64,000 bases of DNA from Cristatella mucedo. Lineage: Eukaryota > Bryozoa > Phylactolaemata > Cristatellidae. The stretch lies in the NCBI GenBank assembly GCA_009760855.2, contig WPIO01000213.1, positions 40,001-104,000 on the forward strand. The letters are read 5' to 3'. Made by a program: the position numbers and the translations under genes. Shown here piece by piece: positions 50,788 to 62,984 of this stretch; the first letter of the stretch is position 1, and every line of letters begins with the position of its first letter. The notes under the pieces were generated by a model, which was given only the letters and a program-made list of their open reading frames with translations, was not told the origin of the DNA and made no database searches.

Positions 50788-51059
50788 ATGTTGCCTCCAC
50801 AGGCGAGCTGCGGTGGTGACGACGGCCACGGCTGTATTGTATGCAGGGCGCGGCGCGCGCGTGCTTACGGATGCAGTAGCAGCCGCCGCGGCGTCCGGCT
50901 GCAGAAAGGAGAAGAGAGGAAAGAAGATGAGCGAGTGGAGCGTCCGCCGCAGACAGGCAGACGTGGACAAGCGGAGATTAGCGCTAGAGGGTCGTTCGGC
51001 CCAGCGCCGACCCGTCCTTCGCAAAGGAATCCAGTTTATTTAGCCGACATCACCTGACC
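50788..51059. other. GC-rich flank, possible host exon or CpG island
   Basis: Composition jumps to GC-rich directly after the element. An open frame (50813-51043) runs through an Ala- and Arg-rich stretch with MSEWSVRRRQADVDKRRL. It could be a 5' exon or chance; no domain or splice evidence decides it. Confidence 0.3.
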
Positions 51060-52850
51060 GTGGGTTCGACGAATTGCCGCAATCGACCGCAAAGCACCGC
51101 AATCCACTCTGATGAGGCAATCATCGACATACATTTTCATTGCCGAGCTCAGATTTTGGGTGTTTATTATAGTATACGTTTTGATTTTATCTATCCACCA
51201 AATTTCATGCTGTTGCACGAAAGCAAGAGCACTTATGCAAATGATCGTCAACGCCAGAGGCCTGTATCGAAATCCACACGAATCCACTTGAGTTCAGTGT
51301 AAATCCACCCCAAATCAGCGGCGAAAAGCTGAAAATAGTTTAGAGTATCTGACCAAGCTAGATGTAAAATGTACCCACACAATTTTGGCGCGATTCATCT
51401 TACGTGTTCTCACGAAGTGCACTGAAATGAGATCGAGGCGGCCCGAGCCAATACCGCAATCCGCTACGAAACGAATTAAATCGCGTTCTAAAACCTAATT
51501 TGTTGATTGTATATGAAAGTAAACTCTTGCGAAAATTGCACTCATACAATTTCACTTGAATTTGTGACGACGTCCTCGTGCAATGCACTGCAGTCGACTG
51601 CTGTAGCCCGGACCTGTATACCTCGATCCGCTCTAATCCTCGCACACCTCGCACCACCAAATGACTCTTGTCGCTAATTTCGCGGAGCTCCAGTTTTTAT
51701 TGCATACTGAAGTGCATCATGTTGTTTGCGCACCCAATTAAAACAAAAAATAATATTGTGCGTCCGCCCACTCTGGCAATGTGCGGCTATCAACCGACGT
51801 AAGGAAAACTCCACAATTCACCCTATTCCACTGCGAATCATCCTCATATCGCCATCGCGAAGTTCTAACTTACATTGCATGTAAGAGTAGACTCGTTTCA
51901 AAGTGCACCCACAAAATGTGTGCTCCATTGTGCACGTGCCTTTTCATGCAATGCACTGCAATCGACTATAAAGGCCCGGTCCGTTGCCAAAATCCACCAC
52001 GATTAACTACAATCCGTGGCATAGAGGCCAGAACTCGTACACTAGAAACTCTACATATGATTTCACGTTGCTCTAGCCTTCGGTTATTGGGTACTCACAT
52101 TTCACAGTGATGGCCTCAACCACTCTGCAGGGATGCACTGCAATGGCCAGGGCCAATACAGCAATCGGTTTCGTAATGCTCCTATTTTGATTCCATATTG
52201 CAAAACACACTGGTTAAAGTTGACCACATCATTTTAACCAATTGCGCTCGTAAACGTTCGGGCAATGCATGGCAATCTACAGCAACGGCTCGGCTCCCAT
52301 AATAATAACACTCGTGATACAGCGGCATCGGAGAACTAAATCTCTTTCTAGCAGTAATCTACTACAATCCGTGGCAAATCAACCTCAAATCAGCTGCACA
52401 AAGTGTCAATCGCCATCGCATTTGACATTTCTTTGTGCAAAAATAAAATCGTAGAACTTTGAACGTAAATTGTCAACAATTCACGGCAATCGACAGAAAT
52501 GGCAGGGGCCAATACCACAATTCGTGGCAAATCAACGAGAAATTGGTTGCACCAAGCTCCAATTCTTATTCCACGTAAAATCTCACTTCGCGCGTACATA
52601 TTTTCAACCCGCTCTGACCGTTTAATCTCGGGCAAGGCATGGCGATCGACGGCAATGATCCGGGCAAAATCCGGCAATCCATATGATCCATCGCATATCA
52701 CGTGAAAGTGTCTCGGCCAACACCAATTTTTTCTTACGTGTCCAGCGCACCGCATTTAAAGTGCAATTACATCCATTCGGCCAATCTCGCACGTCCAATC
52801 GAAAGCAATCAATGGCAATTGACAGCAATGGCGTGGACCAATAGCAACAT
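51060..52850. repeat. Degenerate ~180-bp satellite array
   Basis: A loosely conserved core, like GCACTGCAATCGAC...GGGCCAATACCGCAATCC...GGCAAATCAAC, recurs near 51070, 51413, 51587, 51775, 51953, 52134, 52266, 52484, 52636 and 52808, and again at ~53690. Most spacings are 150-190 bp. Between cores a second conserved stretch like TGCACCCACACAATTT recurs. The copies are too diverged for a young minisatellite. No genes seen in it. Confidence 0.65.
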
Positions 52851-52851
52851 T

Positions 52852-53488
52852 GTAACTAGCTCCTTGGATCTGTGTCGGCTGAGTAATTGTAATTCCCTTT
52901 TAGCAGGGCAACAAAAAAATGCAACTGGGCCGCTGCAGGTGGCTATGAATATGGCTGCAAGGCTAGTTGCAAATCCCAGAGGTTTGAAAAGAGCTAGGAT
53001 GGCTGCTGATTGATCGACGGACATAATGCAAGGTTCTTACGCTGACCCATAAGGCCCGCCGCGGCTTGGCTCCGCCATACGTAGCTGAAATGCTATACTA
53101 TTTCCAGCCTCCTTGTGCCCTCAGGTCCTGTATGGAAAACACATTAGCTGCTCCATTCCTCTGCATAAAGACTGTTGACGACAGAAGCTTTAGCTCAGCA
53201 GGTCCTAGACTGTGGAACTTGCTTCGACAATTCTTACGCAACGACAACTACTCTCCCGCGGCCGTCTGTGGCTCGTCATTTTCAGTGGTCCTGAGCTGCT
53301 ACTTCCATACTACTCACTGCCTCAACTGCTCTCCTGACTCTGCTGAGCTTTTCACTTGCGAGACGTAGTCTGTTGGCTAACGAATGCGTATCGAAAACCG
53401 CTTGGGCTGTGAGTTGGCTGTACCAAACTCTCCTGCGTAACACCCACATGGTCTATATGACTTTGTGGAATTACAGACGAAGATACAT
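52852..53488 (+). mobile_element. LINE-B 3' part
   Basis: Plus-strand frames encode the LINE-B C-terminal region (LSNCNSLLAGQQ; NMAARLVANPRG; RSFSSAGPRLWNLLRQF; VVLSCYFHTTHCLNCSPDS) and its 3' UTR to ~53488. It is inserted in the satellite array. Stops and shifts are present. Confidence 0.8.
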
Positions 53489-53606
53489 TGTTTATCGAGC
53501 ACGATATTACTCACCATTCAATCGCGTTTCCCGTTGCAGCCAATATAAAGCACCTAGAAAGAGATTGAGTTCTCTGATTGCGCTTTATCAAGTGCATTAT
53601 CGTTAT
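53489..53606 (+). mobile_element. LINE-A 3' end
   Basis: ACGATATTACTCACCATTC, then AAAGCACCTAGAAAGAGATTG and GCGCTTTATCAAGTGCATTA with a degenerate tail. Only the 3' UTR remains, directly behind LINE-B. Confidence 0.75.
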
Positions 53607-54484
53607 CATTATTCTCATTATTATCATTTCGCTACGTTCGAATTGAAGCCGAGGCATTGTCAGGCTGTATTTGCCCGTTCATAGTCAACGATGCATGACA
53701 ATCGAAAGCGAATGGTCGGGGGCAATACAAGAATTCGTGGCATCAGCGACGGATGCGACCGTTATTTTGAGGGAGAGTACGTCAGCCAGTTCCTGCTAAC
53801 TTCATGCCCTTTTGCTAGTTGCCTCTTGAACCAGGCTGTGCTCACGGCTTGACCTCCTTTTCCAGGATATGGACCTTTTTTCTGAAACATACTTTATCCT
53901 CGTAGTACTAGTTCAGTTTGAAATGGCTACGGGATGACGGAAAAACAGAGGTTTGGTAAAAGTTCAGGTAGCCACTATCATTCAGGGTCAGCACTTGGGA
54001 ATTCGCAGTAGATTCCGTACCTTCTTCTCTTGTGGTTGTGTTTGCAACTCCGTCGTCCAAATGGTGACTATCTACGTCTTCGCAGAGCAAAACGTTTTCT
54101 TTTAAGCTCCACCTGGCACCGTGCTAAAATGCTTTCTGCCTCCATTTTTCCTCCCCTTCCTCGTTCTTGTCATTGCCTTCGTCCAGCTTGCTTTTGTCCT
54201 TCCCAAAAATTTCTTCCTTATTTCCTCTGCGATTGTCAACATTTTCCTGGCGTTTTTCTGTGTCTTCACTGCTCTCCAGCTTTGCTTTCTTCGAGAGACC
54301 TTGTAATACCTTGCTGTGTACCTGGTACTTGGTAGTACTTGCTGGAGCTGGTAGGACTTGCTTGCTTTTTTCATCTCATCGAATTTTCACTGTCTGTGGC
54401 ATCACGTGCCTTTCCCCCCCCCCCACGTCATCAGACAACAGATCGGGGTGACCAAAAAATGTACAAAACTATGCAGTAGCCGCA
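53607..54484. other. Satellite remnant and unassigned sequence
   Basis: One more satellite core at ~53690-53750. Beyond it, both strands have modest open frames (minus 54374-54102, Lys/Arg-rich; plus 54030-54335) without recognisable domains. I see no confident gene. Confidence 0.35.
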
Positions 54485-54900
54485 ATAAGAATAATGATAC
54501 TAATACATTTTTATGGTTATGTCAGAGAACTCAATGTCTTTCTAGGCACTTTGCATTTGGTATAAAGGGGAGTATGATCGAATGAATAGCGGAAGCATAC
54601 TCAATAATAATAATAATAATAATACTCAATGACAAGAAGCATAACACAGTGAGAGGTGATGTGCGTGGTCCGCAAGCACATAGGGTTAGCGGCAGCACAC
54701 ACATGGTTGTCGGCACCCATTAACACACAAATGGCCGATCACGTGGACCCACTATATGCTGTGATAAATATATGTTGTTTTAAGCTTGTTTACAAATCTT
54801 GTCAAGTCAGGGGATGCCGTGATGCGCATCGGAAGCGAGTTCCTGTTGGACGAGTAGATCTGATATCTAGGCTGGTCCGGTTCACTGAATCGCGAAACCC
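54485..54900 (-). mobile_element. Degraded LINE-A 3' part
   Basis: Reverse-strand LINE-A 3' UTR (GAGAACTCAATGTCTTTCTAG, ACACATGGTTGTCGGCACCC) and the end of ORF2 (GTGGACCCACTATATGCTG). A (TAA)n-like run at 54604-54622 lies inside it. It is old. Confidence 0.6.
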
Positions 54901-55135
54901 TCACTAGTTCGGGTAGCGGCACGTTGCGTGCAGAGACCTGAAGCTAGCAATACGTAGCCAAAGGTAGAAACGCAGGGCTCGATATTCTGCGCTCAGTGCT
55001 AGCAACAAACCCATATTAGTTATAGCCATATTAGTAAAATAATAAAATATTAGTAAGAGCCCATATTACTGAAACCCACATTCGTAATAGCCCAAAGCAG
55101 CTCACGCTCAACCCTACACTCACCGACTGGCAGAC

Positions 55136-56339
55136 TGTAGCGCCCTGCTGGCCTTGGCTGAATTTTAGCGCGAACAAGAGCTGCTCGGCGGCGGGCGAGA
55201 GCTATATTGTCCTGAAGCAGTGAGCCAGAGAGGAAGCGCTAAAGAGCAAGCCAGGAAGCTCTGAGACGAGCATTGGCGATTCGGCCTTCAGAATCGGTCC
55301 GGTACGCGCGGAAGCTGCTGATTGATGTTGGCTGGCCTGTCAACCTCCACCTTCACTCACTCCAAGACAGAATCGTCTGAAACCCATTCGCTATTCAAGC
55401 TGGACAGAGGTGCCCTTCCCGTGGCCTACTGACGGTATTGATTCCTAGCCGTAATGGGCCGGGGTGTCGGGCCCAACACCACTAAGCTCTTGCCCCATTG
55501 TCTCAGCTAGGCATTTAAGAGTCGAGCGACGCTCGCCCTTTGTGTCTTACAGTCTATTGTCTTTGGTCCGGCTCTGCGCTTCGACGCCGTCGGGCACTCG
55601 TTTCTCTGAAAGCGAGGGAGGAGGGCGGGCTGTCCGCCGACGATGGACGGAACAGGACGAGACAGCGCTAGGAGAATTCGGTGGACTCCACCGAATACGG
55701 TCGTATCGCGCCCGAGCTGGCATTCTGTGTTTCTTTTGTGTTTTGTGTGTGCGCGCTAGCACGTGGTCTCGGCATAGGGATTTGCCGGTGCGAGCTAGGC
55801 GTAGTTGGCGTGTGTGGAGTATTCCTGCCGCAATGGTGGAAACCGAGTTCTAGTTCTCTGGCTAGGGTTTAGGCTGCGGTTTGCGCTTCAGTGGGGAGAG
55901 GTATTCCCTCCGCAGGAGTGATTGAGGTGGCGTGTGTGGAATATTCCTGCCGCACTGGCAGAAACTGAGTTCTAGTTCCCCGGTTAGGGTTTAGGCTCCG
56001 GTTCGTGCTCAGTGTGGAGAAGTATTCCCTCCGCAAGAGTGTTGGTGCTGTTGAGAACGTGCGAGGAGTGTGGAGCTAAAGCTGAACTAGACGTGCAGCG
56101 ACTTTGTGCGCTTGCGAATAAAGTTCAGTAAAATCCCCAATTAGTGTGTCTCGCTTTCCAATTCACGCCGCGGACTCAGGACCCCCTTTAGTAACGGTAA
56201 GCAGGTCAACGCCAGAAACGCTCGTTTCGTGGCGGCCAGCTTATTGCGCGTAAGCGCGAACCGAACGGCAGTACGCGCAAGGCTACGCCGCTAGGTAAGC
56301 GGCAGGTCAAGCCTACCCCGCCGAGCCTTCGGCGTTACA
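55136..56339 (+). mobile_element. Solo LTR 1 (1,204 bp)
   Basis: Begins TGTAGCGCCC and ends GGCGTTACA, flanked by the 4-bp duplicate AGAC (55132-55135 and 56340-56343). It contains AATAAA at 56117-56122 as a poly(A) signal and two ~115-bp internal repeats with GGAGTATTCCTGCCGCA and TATTCCCTCCGCA (55800-56050). An inverted second copy is at 57441-58738. It has no coding sequence of its own; open frames inside it are not genes. Confidence 0.85.
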
Positions 56340-59300
56340 AGACTGTGGCTCCAGGAGTGCGACTGCGGTCTGCGATACCACGTAGACGACGTAACCGTCA
56401 TTACGGAAGACACGTATGGTCGACTGCTACGACCACATCGCCTTGAGCCGACAGCAGCAAAATTACACAGCGTCGGCAACCGCCTGGCTTGTAAAGGTAC
56501 CTTCAAAGCGAGGTTAAAGCGAAAAGGAACAATTTATCTTCTGCCAGTCTACGTAGTCGCTGGAGCAAGAAATAATCTCCTCAGCCGACAAGCTTCTCTA
56601 TGCATGGGACTGATTAAACTCAGCATAGAGGAGACTATTCTTTGAGACCCGGTATTTGGAGAGATCGGATTGATGCGATGCCAGCCGGTGAAAATTCGTC
56701 TCAAACCTGATGAGGAACCATACTGCGTACATACAGCCCGCTGCATACCCAGACCGCTGTTTCCTTTGGTAAAGGACGAACTTCTTCGAATGGAGAGGAA
56801 CGGCATCGTGGAACGTGTATCGGAGCCGACCGAGTGGTGCTCCCCAATCGTACCGGTCCTGAAGCCCAACGGCAAAGTTCGCCTTTGTGTCGATTTGAAG
56901 CACTTAAATCAAGCAGTGGTTCGTGAAAGGTACGTGCTACCTACGCTTGATGAGATTTTGCCTCAGCTTGTTGGTGCTACAATGTTCTCAAAGTTGGACG
57001 CCTCTAGCGGATTTTGGGCTATTCCGTTGTCCCACGAGAGCATTCGCTTAACGACGTTTATAACACGGTTTGGACATTTTTGTTTTCGCCGGCTGCCCTT
57101 TTGCATAACTAGCGCGCCGGAGATCTTTCAGCGACAGATGCATGACCTCTTAGGTGAGATTGAAGGTGTAGCCATTTATAAGGACGATATTTTGGTTTAT
57201 GGATCCACGGCGGCTGAGCATTACGATAGATTGCGTCGTGTTATTTCCGAAATTTCAAAGTCGGGCCTAAAGTTGAACAGAGACAAATGTATATTCCGCC
57301 AGATAACTTTGACGTTCTTAGGGCATGTTATTGATGCCAGCGGTGTCCGGCCGTCAGACGACAAAATAGAAGCCATCCTCAACCTCCCTGATCCAACAAA
57401 CATAGCCAAACTAAAGAGATGCCTTGGTATAATGAACTATTGTAACGCCGAAGGCTCGGCGGGGTAGGCTTGACCTGCCGCTTACCTAGCGGCGTAACCT
57501 TGCGCCTACTGCGCGCCTACGCGCAATAAGCTGGCCGCCACGAAACGAGCGTTTCTGGCGCTGACTTGCGTACCGTTACTAAAGGGGGTCATGAGCCTGC
57601 GGCGTGATTTGGAAAGCGAGACACTAATTGGGGATTTTACTGAGCTTCATTCGCCAGCGCACAAAGTCGCTGCGCGTCTAGCTCAGTTTTATCTCCACAC
57701 TCCTCGCACGTTCTCAACAGCACCAACACTCCAGCGGATGGAATACTCCTCCACACTGAGCGCGACCCGGACCCTAAACCATAACCGGAGAACTAGGAAT
57801 CCGTTCTCACCTGTGACGAGGGAATATCCCAAACACGCCTGCTTAAACACTCTTGCGGAGGGAATACTCCTCCACACTGAAGCGCGACCCGGAGCCTAAA
57901 TCCTAGCCGGAGAACTAGAACTCGGTTTCCACCATTGCGGCATGAATACTCCACACACGCCAACTCAAGCACTCCTGCGGAGGAAATACTTCTCCACACT
58001 GAATCGCGACCCGGAGCTTAAACCCTAACTGGAGAACTAGGGCTCCACACGCCAACTACGCCTAGCTCGCACCGGCAAATTTCTATGCCGATACCACGTG
58101 CTAGCGCGCAAACACAAAACACAAACGAAACACAAAATGCCAGCTCGGGCGCGATACGACCGTATTCGGTTGAGTTCTACCGAATCCTCCTAGCGCTGTC
58201 TCGTCCTGTTCCGTCCATCGTCGGCGGGCAGCCCGCCCTCCTCCCTCGCTTTCAGAGAAACGAGTGCCCGACGGCGTCGAAGCCGGACCAAAGACAAAAG
58301 ACCGTAAGACCAAGAGCAAGAGTCGCTCGACTCTTAAATACCTACCTGAAACAATGGGGCAAGAGCTTAGTGGTTTTGGGCCCGGACACCTTGGCCCATT
58401 ACGGAAAGGAATTAATACCGTCCCCAGGCCACTGGAAGGGCACCGCTGTCCAGCTTGAATGGCGAATGGGTTCCAGACGATTCTTTCTTGGAAAGAGGGA
58501 AGGCAGGAGTTGACAGGCCAGCCAACATCAATCAGCAGCCTCCGCGGGTATCGACCAATTCTAAAGGCCGAATCGCCGCCGCTCGTCTCAGAGCTTCCTG
58601 GCTTGCTCTTAAGCGCTTCCTCTCTAACCGCACTGACGCTCCTCTCTGGCTCACTGCTCCAGGACAAAGGGGCTCTAGCCCGCCGCCGAACTGCCCTTGT
58701 TCTCGCTAAAATTCAGCCAAGGCCAGCAGGGCGCTACACTATCTCGGCCGGTTTGTGCCGAATCTGGCCACGGTCTCAAAGCCGCTAAATGACCTCTCGT
58801 CTGACTCAGTATGGTAATGGGGGCATAGCCAGAAGAAAGCATTCCTGGAAGCAAAGTTGCTTTTAACAAAGGCACCAGTATTGGCTTATTTTAACCAAAG
58901 AAAGTCGGTGATGGTCAGTGCCAATGCCAGTAGCTATGGTCTAGGTGCCGTTCTGCTGCAGTGCAATCGATCGGGAGAGCAAGATGTGCGACCAGTCGCA
59001 TTTGCATCCCGCACGTTGTCAGGCGCCGAAACGAGATACGCTTCGCTCGAAAAAGAGTGCCTTGCGGTGGTGTGGGCGTGCGAGAAGTTCAGTCAGTTCC
59101 TTATTGGTCTGCCTTCTTTCGAGCTTCGTACTGACCATAACCCACTCATACCGTTGCTTATGACTAAGGATCCTGACCAGGTTCCGGTTAGATGCCAACG
59201 CCTATTGATACGAATGATGCGTTTTAACCCTCACGCCATGTATGTGCCTGGGAAGACCCTTGTGATAGCTGATACGTTGTCAAAAGCACCACTGCGTGGG

Positions 59301-60700
59301 AGTGAGGAACACGACCAAACCGAGGCCATTCAACTCTACGTAGACACTGTTGTTTCTAAATTGCTTTCAGTAGCTCGCTTGAGCGAAGTAAATCAGGCTA
59401 CTGCTGACGAGAGTGAGCTACAGGATGTCATTAAGTTTACGCTGTCAGAGTGGCCTACATCGAGCAGGGGCCTACTGGAAACCTTGCGGAAGCGGAAGTA
59501 CTTCACCATAAGTAGCCATCCTTCTGTGTCAAATGGATTACTGCTGTATGACGATCGCATATATATCCCTCAAAGCCATCAGGCTTTTCTGTTGGAGCGG
59601 ATCCACGACGGCCACCAGAGGGTGACCAAATGTAGGGACCGAGCAAGGTCATGTGTATACTGGCTAGGAGTTGGCCAAGACGTTAAGACATTTGTCGATT
59701 CGTGCAGCTTCTGTCAAAAGAACCAGAGGAGACAACTACATGAGCCACTCATCCCTACACCGTTGCCCAGTGTTCCTTGCCAACAAGTCTCTGCCGATCT
59801 CTTCGAACACAAGGGACGACAGCACCTGATTGTGATCGACTTTTACTCCAGATATATGGAAATCACTCCTTTATCTAAATCGACGACCAAAGAAGTTGTG
59901 GCCGAACTGCAGACCATATCTGCTCGCTTGGGCGTACCAGAGTCGTTGCAGTCTGACAATGGTCCACAATTTTTATCTCACGAATTCGGCGATTTCGCGA
60001 GACGATATGGGTTTAAACATGTTACGACCAGCCCACATTTTCCACAAGCGTATGGAGAAGTGGAGAGAGCGGAGCAAACTGCCAAATCTATTGTGAGGCC
60101 TGATCCGTGCCTCGCATTAATGATACAGAGGTCGACGCCATGCACCTCTACAGGCTTCAGCCCGGCACAACTGATCATAATTGGCAGATTAGGACGACAT
60201 TGCCAGTGCTCTCTCGGCATGTCGAACCACAATTGCCTGCAAAGGAAAAGGTGCAACTCAACGACGACCGTGCAAAAGAGCTTCAACAGCACTACCATGA
60301 TCGCCATCATTCTGCTCGCCCACATCCATCTCTTCAACCCGGGCAACAGGTATTAGTGCGCACTGATGGTGAAAACAGCTGGAGCACACATGCAACGGTG
60401 ACAGCTCAAGCAAGTTCACCTCGGTCGTTTGTCGTGCAGACTGACAACGGCAGCACTCTTCGACGGAACAGAAGGCATCTTCGACCGATTGACACCGATC
60501 CACAGGTCACCAACAGCGAATATCCTGGCAGTTCCCTACATCTACCGAAACATACACCTGCAGTTCAAGATCAGTCTCCAAGTATTGCCGATTAGATGCA
60601 CACCTCTCAAGGTCAAACGACAACAAGGTCTGGCAGGCTGGTAACGCCAGTCCAAAGTCTAGATCTTTGAAAATGAGACAGTTCCTATTTGGAGGGAAGG
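56340..60700 (+). pseudogene. Ty3/Gypsy pol polyprotein, broken
   Basis: Order: the end of the protease (YVVAGARNNLLSRQASL region, ~56545-56600), RT (56670-57440: VRLCVDLKHLNQ; KLDASSGFWAIPL; catalytic YKDD at ~57178), interrupted by solo LTR 2, then the RT connection (58739+), RNase H (58900-59290), integrase zinc finger (GHQRVTKC...CSFCQK) and DDE core (SADLFEH, SDNGPQF, GEVERAEQ). The C-terminal part follows after a frameshift near 60105, to ~60595. The first RNase H acid reads SANASSYGLG instead of the usual DAS, so Asp is replaced by Asn. Gag, most of the protease and the 5' LTR are missing. Confidence 0.93.
57441..58738 (-). mobile_element. Solo LTR 2 (1,298 bp), inverted to LTR 1
   Basis: Begins TGTAACGCCG and ends GCGCTACA on the + strand, flanked by CTAT (57437-57440 and 58739-58742). 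It is the reverse complement of LTR 1 and splits the Gypsy RT just before the codons for LGRFVPN. It has three instead of two internal ~95-115-bp repeats (57730-58040), which explains most of its extra length. The AATAAA of LTR 1 is changed here. Confidence 0.88.
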
Positions 60701-60902
60701 TGTGATAACAGAACTATCAAGCGGAACCGCAACAACGTGACCAATCAGGAGAGGCCTGGCTCACGGTGCGGTCCTAGAGTCGGCATAAGACGGTTGCCAA
60801 TAAACGTATCTGTTCGTTGTGCTGCGTCTTATCATTACACGGTCAGGCACAATACTTATAGTGTAGAAGGGTCAAAAGTCACACGATAATCGCTATCGCA
60901 CA
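60701..60902 (+). mobile_element. Gypsy 3' LTR (~202 bp)
   Basis: Follows a purine tract GGAGGGAAGG (60691-60700). It starts TGTGATAACAG and ends CGCTATCGCACA; its ends form the inverted pair TGTGATA/TATCGCACA. It contains CCAATAAACG at ~60797 as a poly(A) signal. The short length is acceptable for some Gypsy elements, but no 5' LTR is available for comparison. Confidence 0.6.
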
Positions 60903-61039
60903 TCAATATGCAAAGTTCTGCTTATACCGGTGCTAAGCCACGGCACGCTGGTCGCCCTGGCACGGCGTAGCCAGCCGGGCTTGCGTTTGACGCGTCGAAG
61001 CGGCGACGTAGACACAGCCTTGACCTTAGGTCGGCTGGA

Positions 61040-61208
61040 GAAATACCAGTTAATTTAACAGCCCCTTTTTTGCATAGCCGCAGAAGAACCTTTACGGCTA
61101 TTACCACCACTTGCAGCGGCGATACAAGATCACCCAATACAGGATTCGAACCCACTACATCGGGCAGGAAGTCGTAAGCAACCAACTTTCCTGGTGCGCC
61201 ATCGCTGG
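61040..61208 (-). mobile_element. tRNA-derived SINE (family 1)
   Basis: The minus strand carries the B box GGGTTCGAATCCTG (~61140) with an upstream A-box-like GGCGCACCAGGAAAGTTGG. Its body, with the GCTGC...GGTGGTAATAGCC stretch, matches 62140-62310 and 4584-4727. It is not a tRNA gene: no full cloverleaf can be drawn. Confidence 0.6.
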
Positions 61209-62139
61209 GTAGGGCGAGCAGGCGGGAAGGGCAGTTGAAACGCGGACAGTGGTATAAACGAGGGGTGAACGGCCGTGTGCTTGTCGCTCTGCGAGAGCCA
61301 GCCTAGGACACGGCGGTTGAAGCCCCACTCTGCGTTTCTGTTTGGTCGCCCGTGTGCCGCCAGAGCGTGCGGCTACAGCTTGCTAAAAGTAATGTCAATT
61401 GAAACAAGGACTTGCTTGAAATCAGGATTGGTGTTACCACATAAAAAGATTTTTGTTAATATGCACACCAAATTGCTTTTGGCGCGCCCTTGGCCTTAGC
61501 GCCCTTGTCCCCGGGCGACTAGCCACGCCTCCGACCGGCCGGGCTGCCCACTAATCTCTAATAGCCCAGTAATACCCGCTACTGCAAAATGCCTGCTAAT
61601 TTCTAATAATTTGCGTCTTGAGACCATAAACGTTTGGAATTATAATATTTCCGTGGATTAGCACAATTTGCTAGAAGCTGTCGTTCGACCTGCCCAGCCG
61701 CCCAGTAACGAGGGGGATTTCCCTTCTCCCCCATGCTTTGTCCATCAGTCATCGGGGAGAGTCGCGAAGTAAGCTTCAGCACTTTTGTATCAGCCGGTCG
61801 CTGCAGTAGGCCTAACCGTCGCTGTATAAGGAATCGCGTGAGTTTTCTGAGCTCTCTGAGGGCGCTTTATCAAGTGCATTATTATTATTATTATTAAAAG
61901 GCTGCGTGCTTACTTAGCGCCAGCCTATACCACGCGACCGCAACTGCGGTATGTAATTCATTCGCTACGAATTGATCGGTACTGGGTCTGCCCTCAGCTC
62001 AGCCTGTAAACTGTGGTGTCTGTTCGTTCTCATTTTAGTCGGAGTCTGGCTGCAGCTAGAGTCTCTGGTTTGATTAGAAAGGCGCACACATTGCCGCAGC
62101 ATCGTAATGCCCAGGGGGCCAAAGCCGATAAGATATATA
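61209..62139. other. Unassigned, with a LINE-A tail at 61836-61898
   Basis: No gene recognised. TGAGGGCGCTTTATCAAG followed by (ATT)n at 61853-61898 is a LINE-A 3' end on the + strand. A short GC-rich stretch lies at 61490-61560. Confidence 0.5.
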
Positions 62140-62310
62140 TCGATAAGATATACTAGCTGATTTAACAGCCAATTTTTGTATAGCGACAGAGGAGCCCCTA
62201 CGGCTATCACCACCGCTTGCATCGGGAATAAAGGATCGCCCACTGCAGGACTCACGACCTCGGACCAAGGTCGTGAAAAGCAGCTGCCTCACCTAGCCCC
62301 GCTATCAGCC
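62140..62310 (-). mobile_element. tRNA-derived SINE (family 1)
   Basis: Minus-strand GGCTAGGTGAGGCAGCTGC (A-box region) and GAGGTCGTGAGTCCTG (degenerate B box), then the family body GGGCGATCCTTTATTCCC and GCAAGCGGTGGTGATAGCC. It is the clearest sister of the 61-kb copy. Confidence 0.6.
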
Positions 62311-62984
62311 GATGGGCGGCTTCGAGCGGCTGACCAAGCGGCCGAGTTCCTGCTGCCTCTGTGCACCTTCAGTGGGTGGGTGGGTGCCTACAGATTTTCT
62401 TCCTCCAAATACAGGGAACAAGTATCTATTTAGACCGCATGCGATTAAGGTTTCAAGTCGTTCTGTTTCTGAGCAGATTTTGAGATTTTCCGTTACTGAG
62501 GTATTGAATTTGTTTTTAGATAACGCGAAATGCCCATTTCTGTGCAGCTCCCTTGTTAGACAATTGGCTCCACGAAAACGCTCTCCGTTTCTTTTTTAAA
62601 GGAAAAGCCACAGAATCGCTGAGCTTGTATGGCAGTGTAGTGAGTGCTGCCAGGCCTTTGAAGCCTTTGCAGAGCCGCTTCACTACATTTCCGAGATTTT
62701 GGACTTGCAACCTAGAAGGAAGGAAGTTCAAGGTGCCTTTTGTAGGTCAACCGGTCATACCTACTGCACTTGACTGAATGGCAGCCTTCGATTCAGGACA
62801 TTTTCATTTTACAAATTACCTGTCTAGCCTGATGTACAAATAGGGCACGTGTGCTAGCTAGCCTTAGCAATTCCCTCCACAGTTGTAACATTCAGCCAGG
62901 ACGGTTCTGTTTCTTACAGCATTTGCCTGGACCTACAAAAAATGGAATTCCCATTAATTGCAGAGGGCTATAGATTAGCAATTA
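62311..62984. other. No gene recognised
   Basis: Short open frames only (62312-62599 and 62553-62777 on the plus strand) without known domains; a host exon cannot be excluded. Confidence 0.35.

Noticed and set aside
50813-51043. Gene directly flanking the virus-like element
   Set aside because: One open frame in GC-rich DNA, where open frames are common by chance; no domain. Kept only as a flank note.
54030-54451. Host gene around 54 kb
   Set aside because: Cys/Phe/Pro-rich frames on one strand and Lys/Arg-rich frames on the other, without splice signals or domain matches I could recognise.
55464-55853. Protein-coding gene in the solo LTR (also 58085-58788)
   Set aside because: The frames lie inside paired LTR copies and are not conserved between the two; no domain is visible.
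55132-58742. Foldback transposon or large TIR element
   Set aside because: Each arm has its own TG...CA ends and its own distinct 4-bp duplicates, and Gypsy coding continues across LTR 2, so these are two separate solo LTR insertions.
61120-61200. tRNA gene on the minus strand
   Set aside because: A good B box is present, but no acceptor stem or full cloverleaf; the body matches a repeated SINE family.
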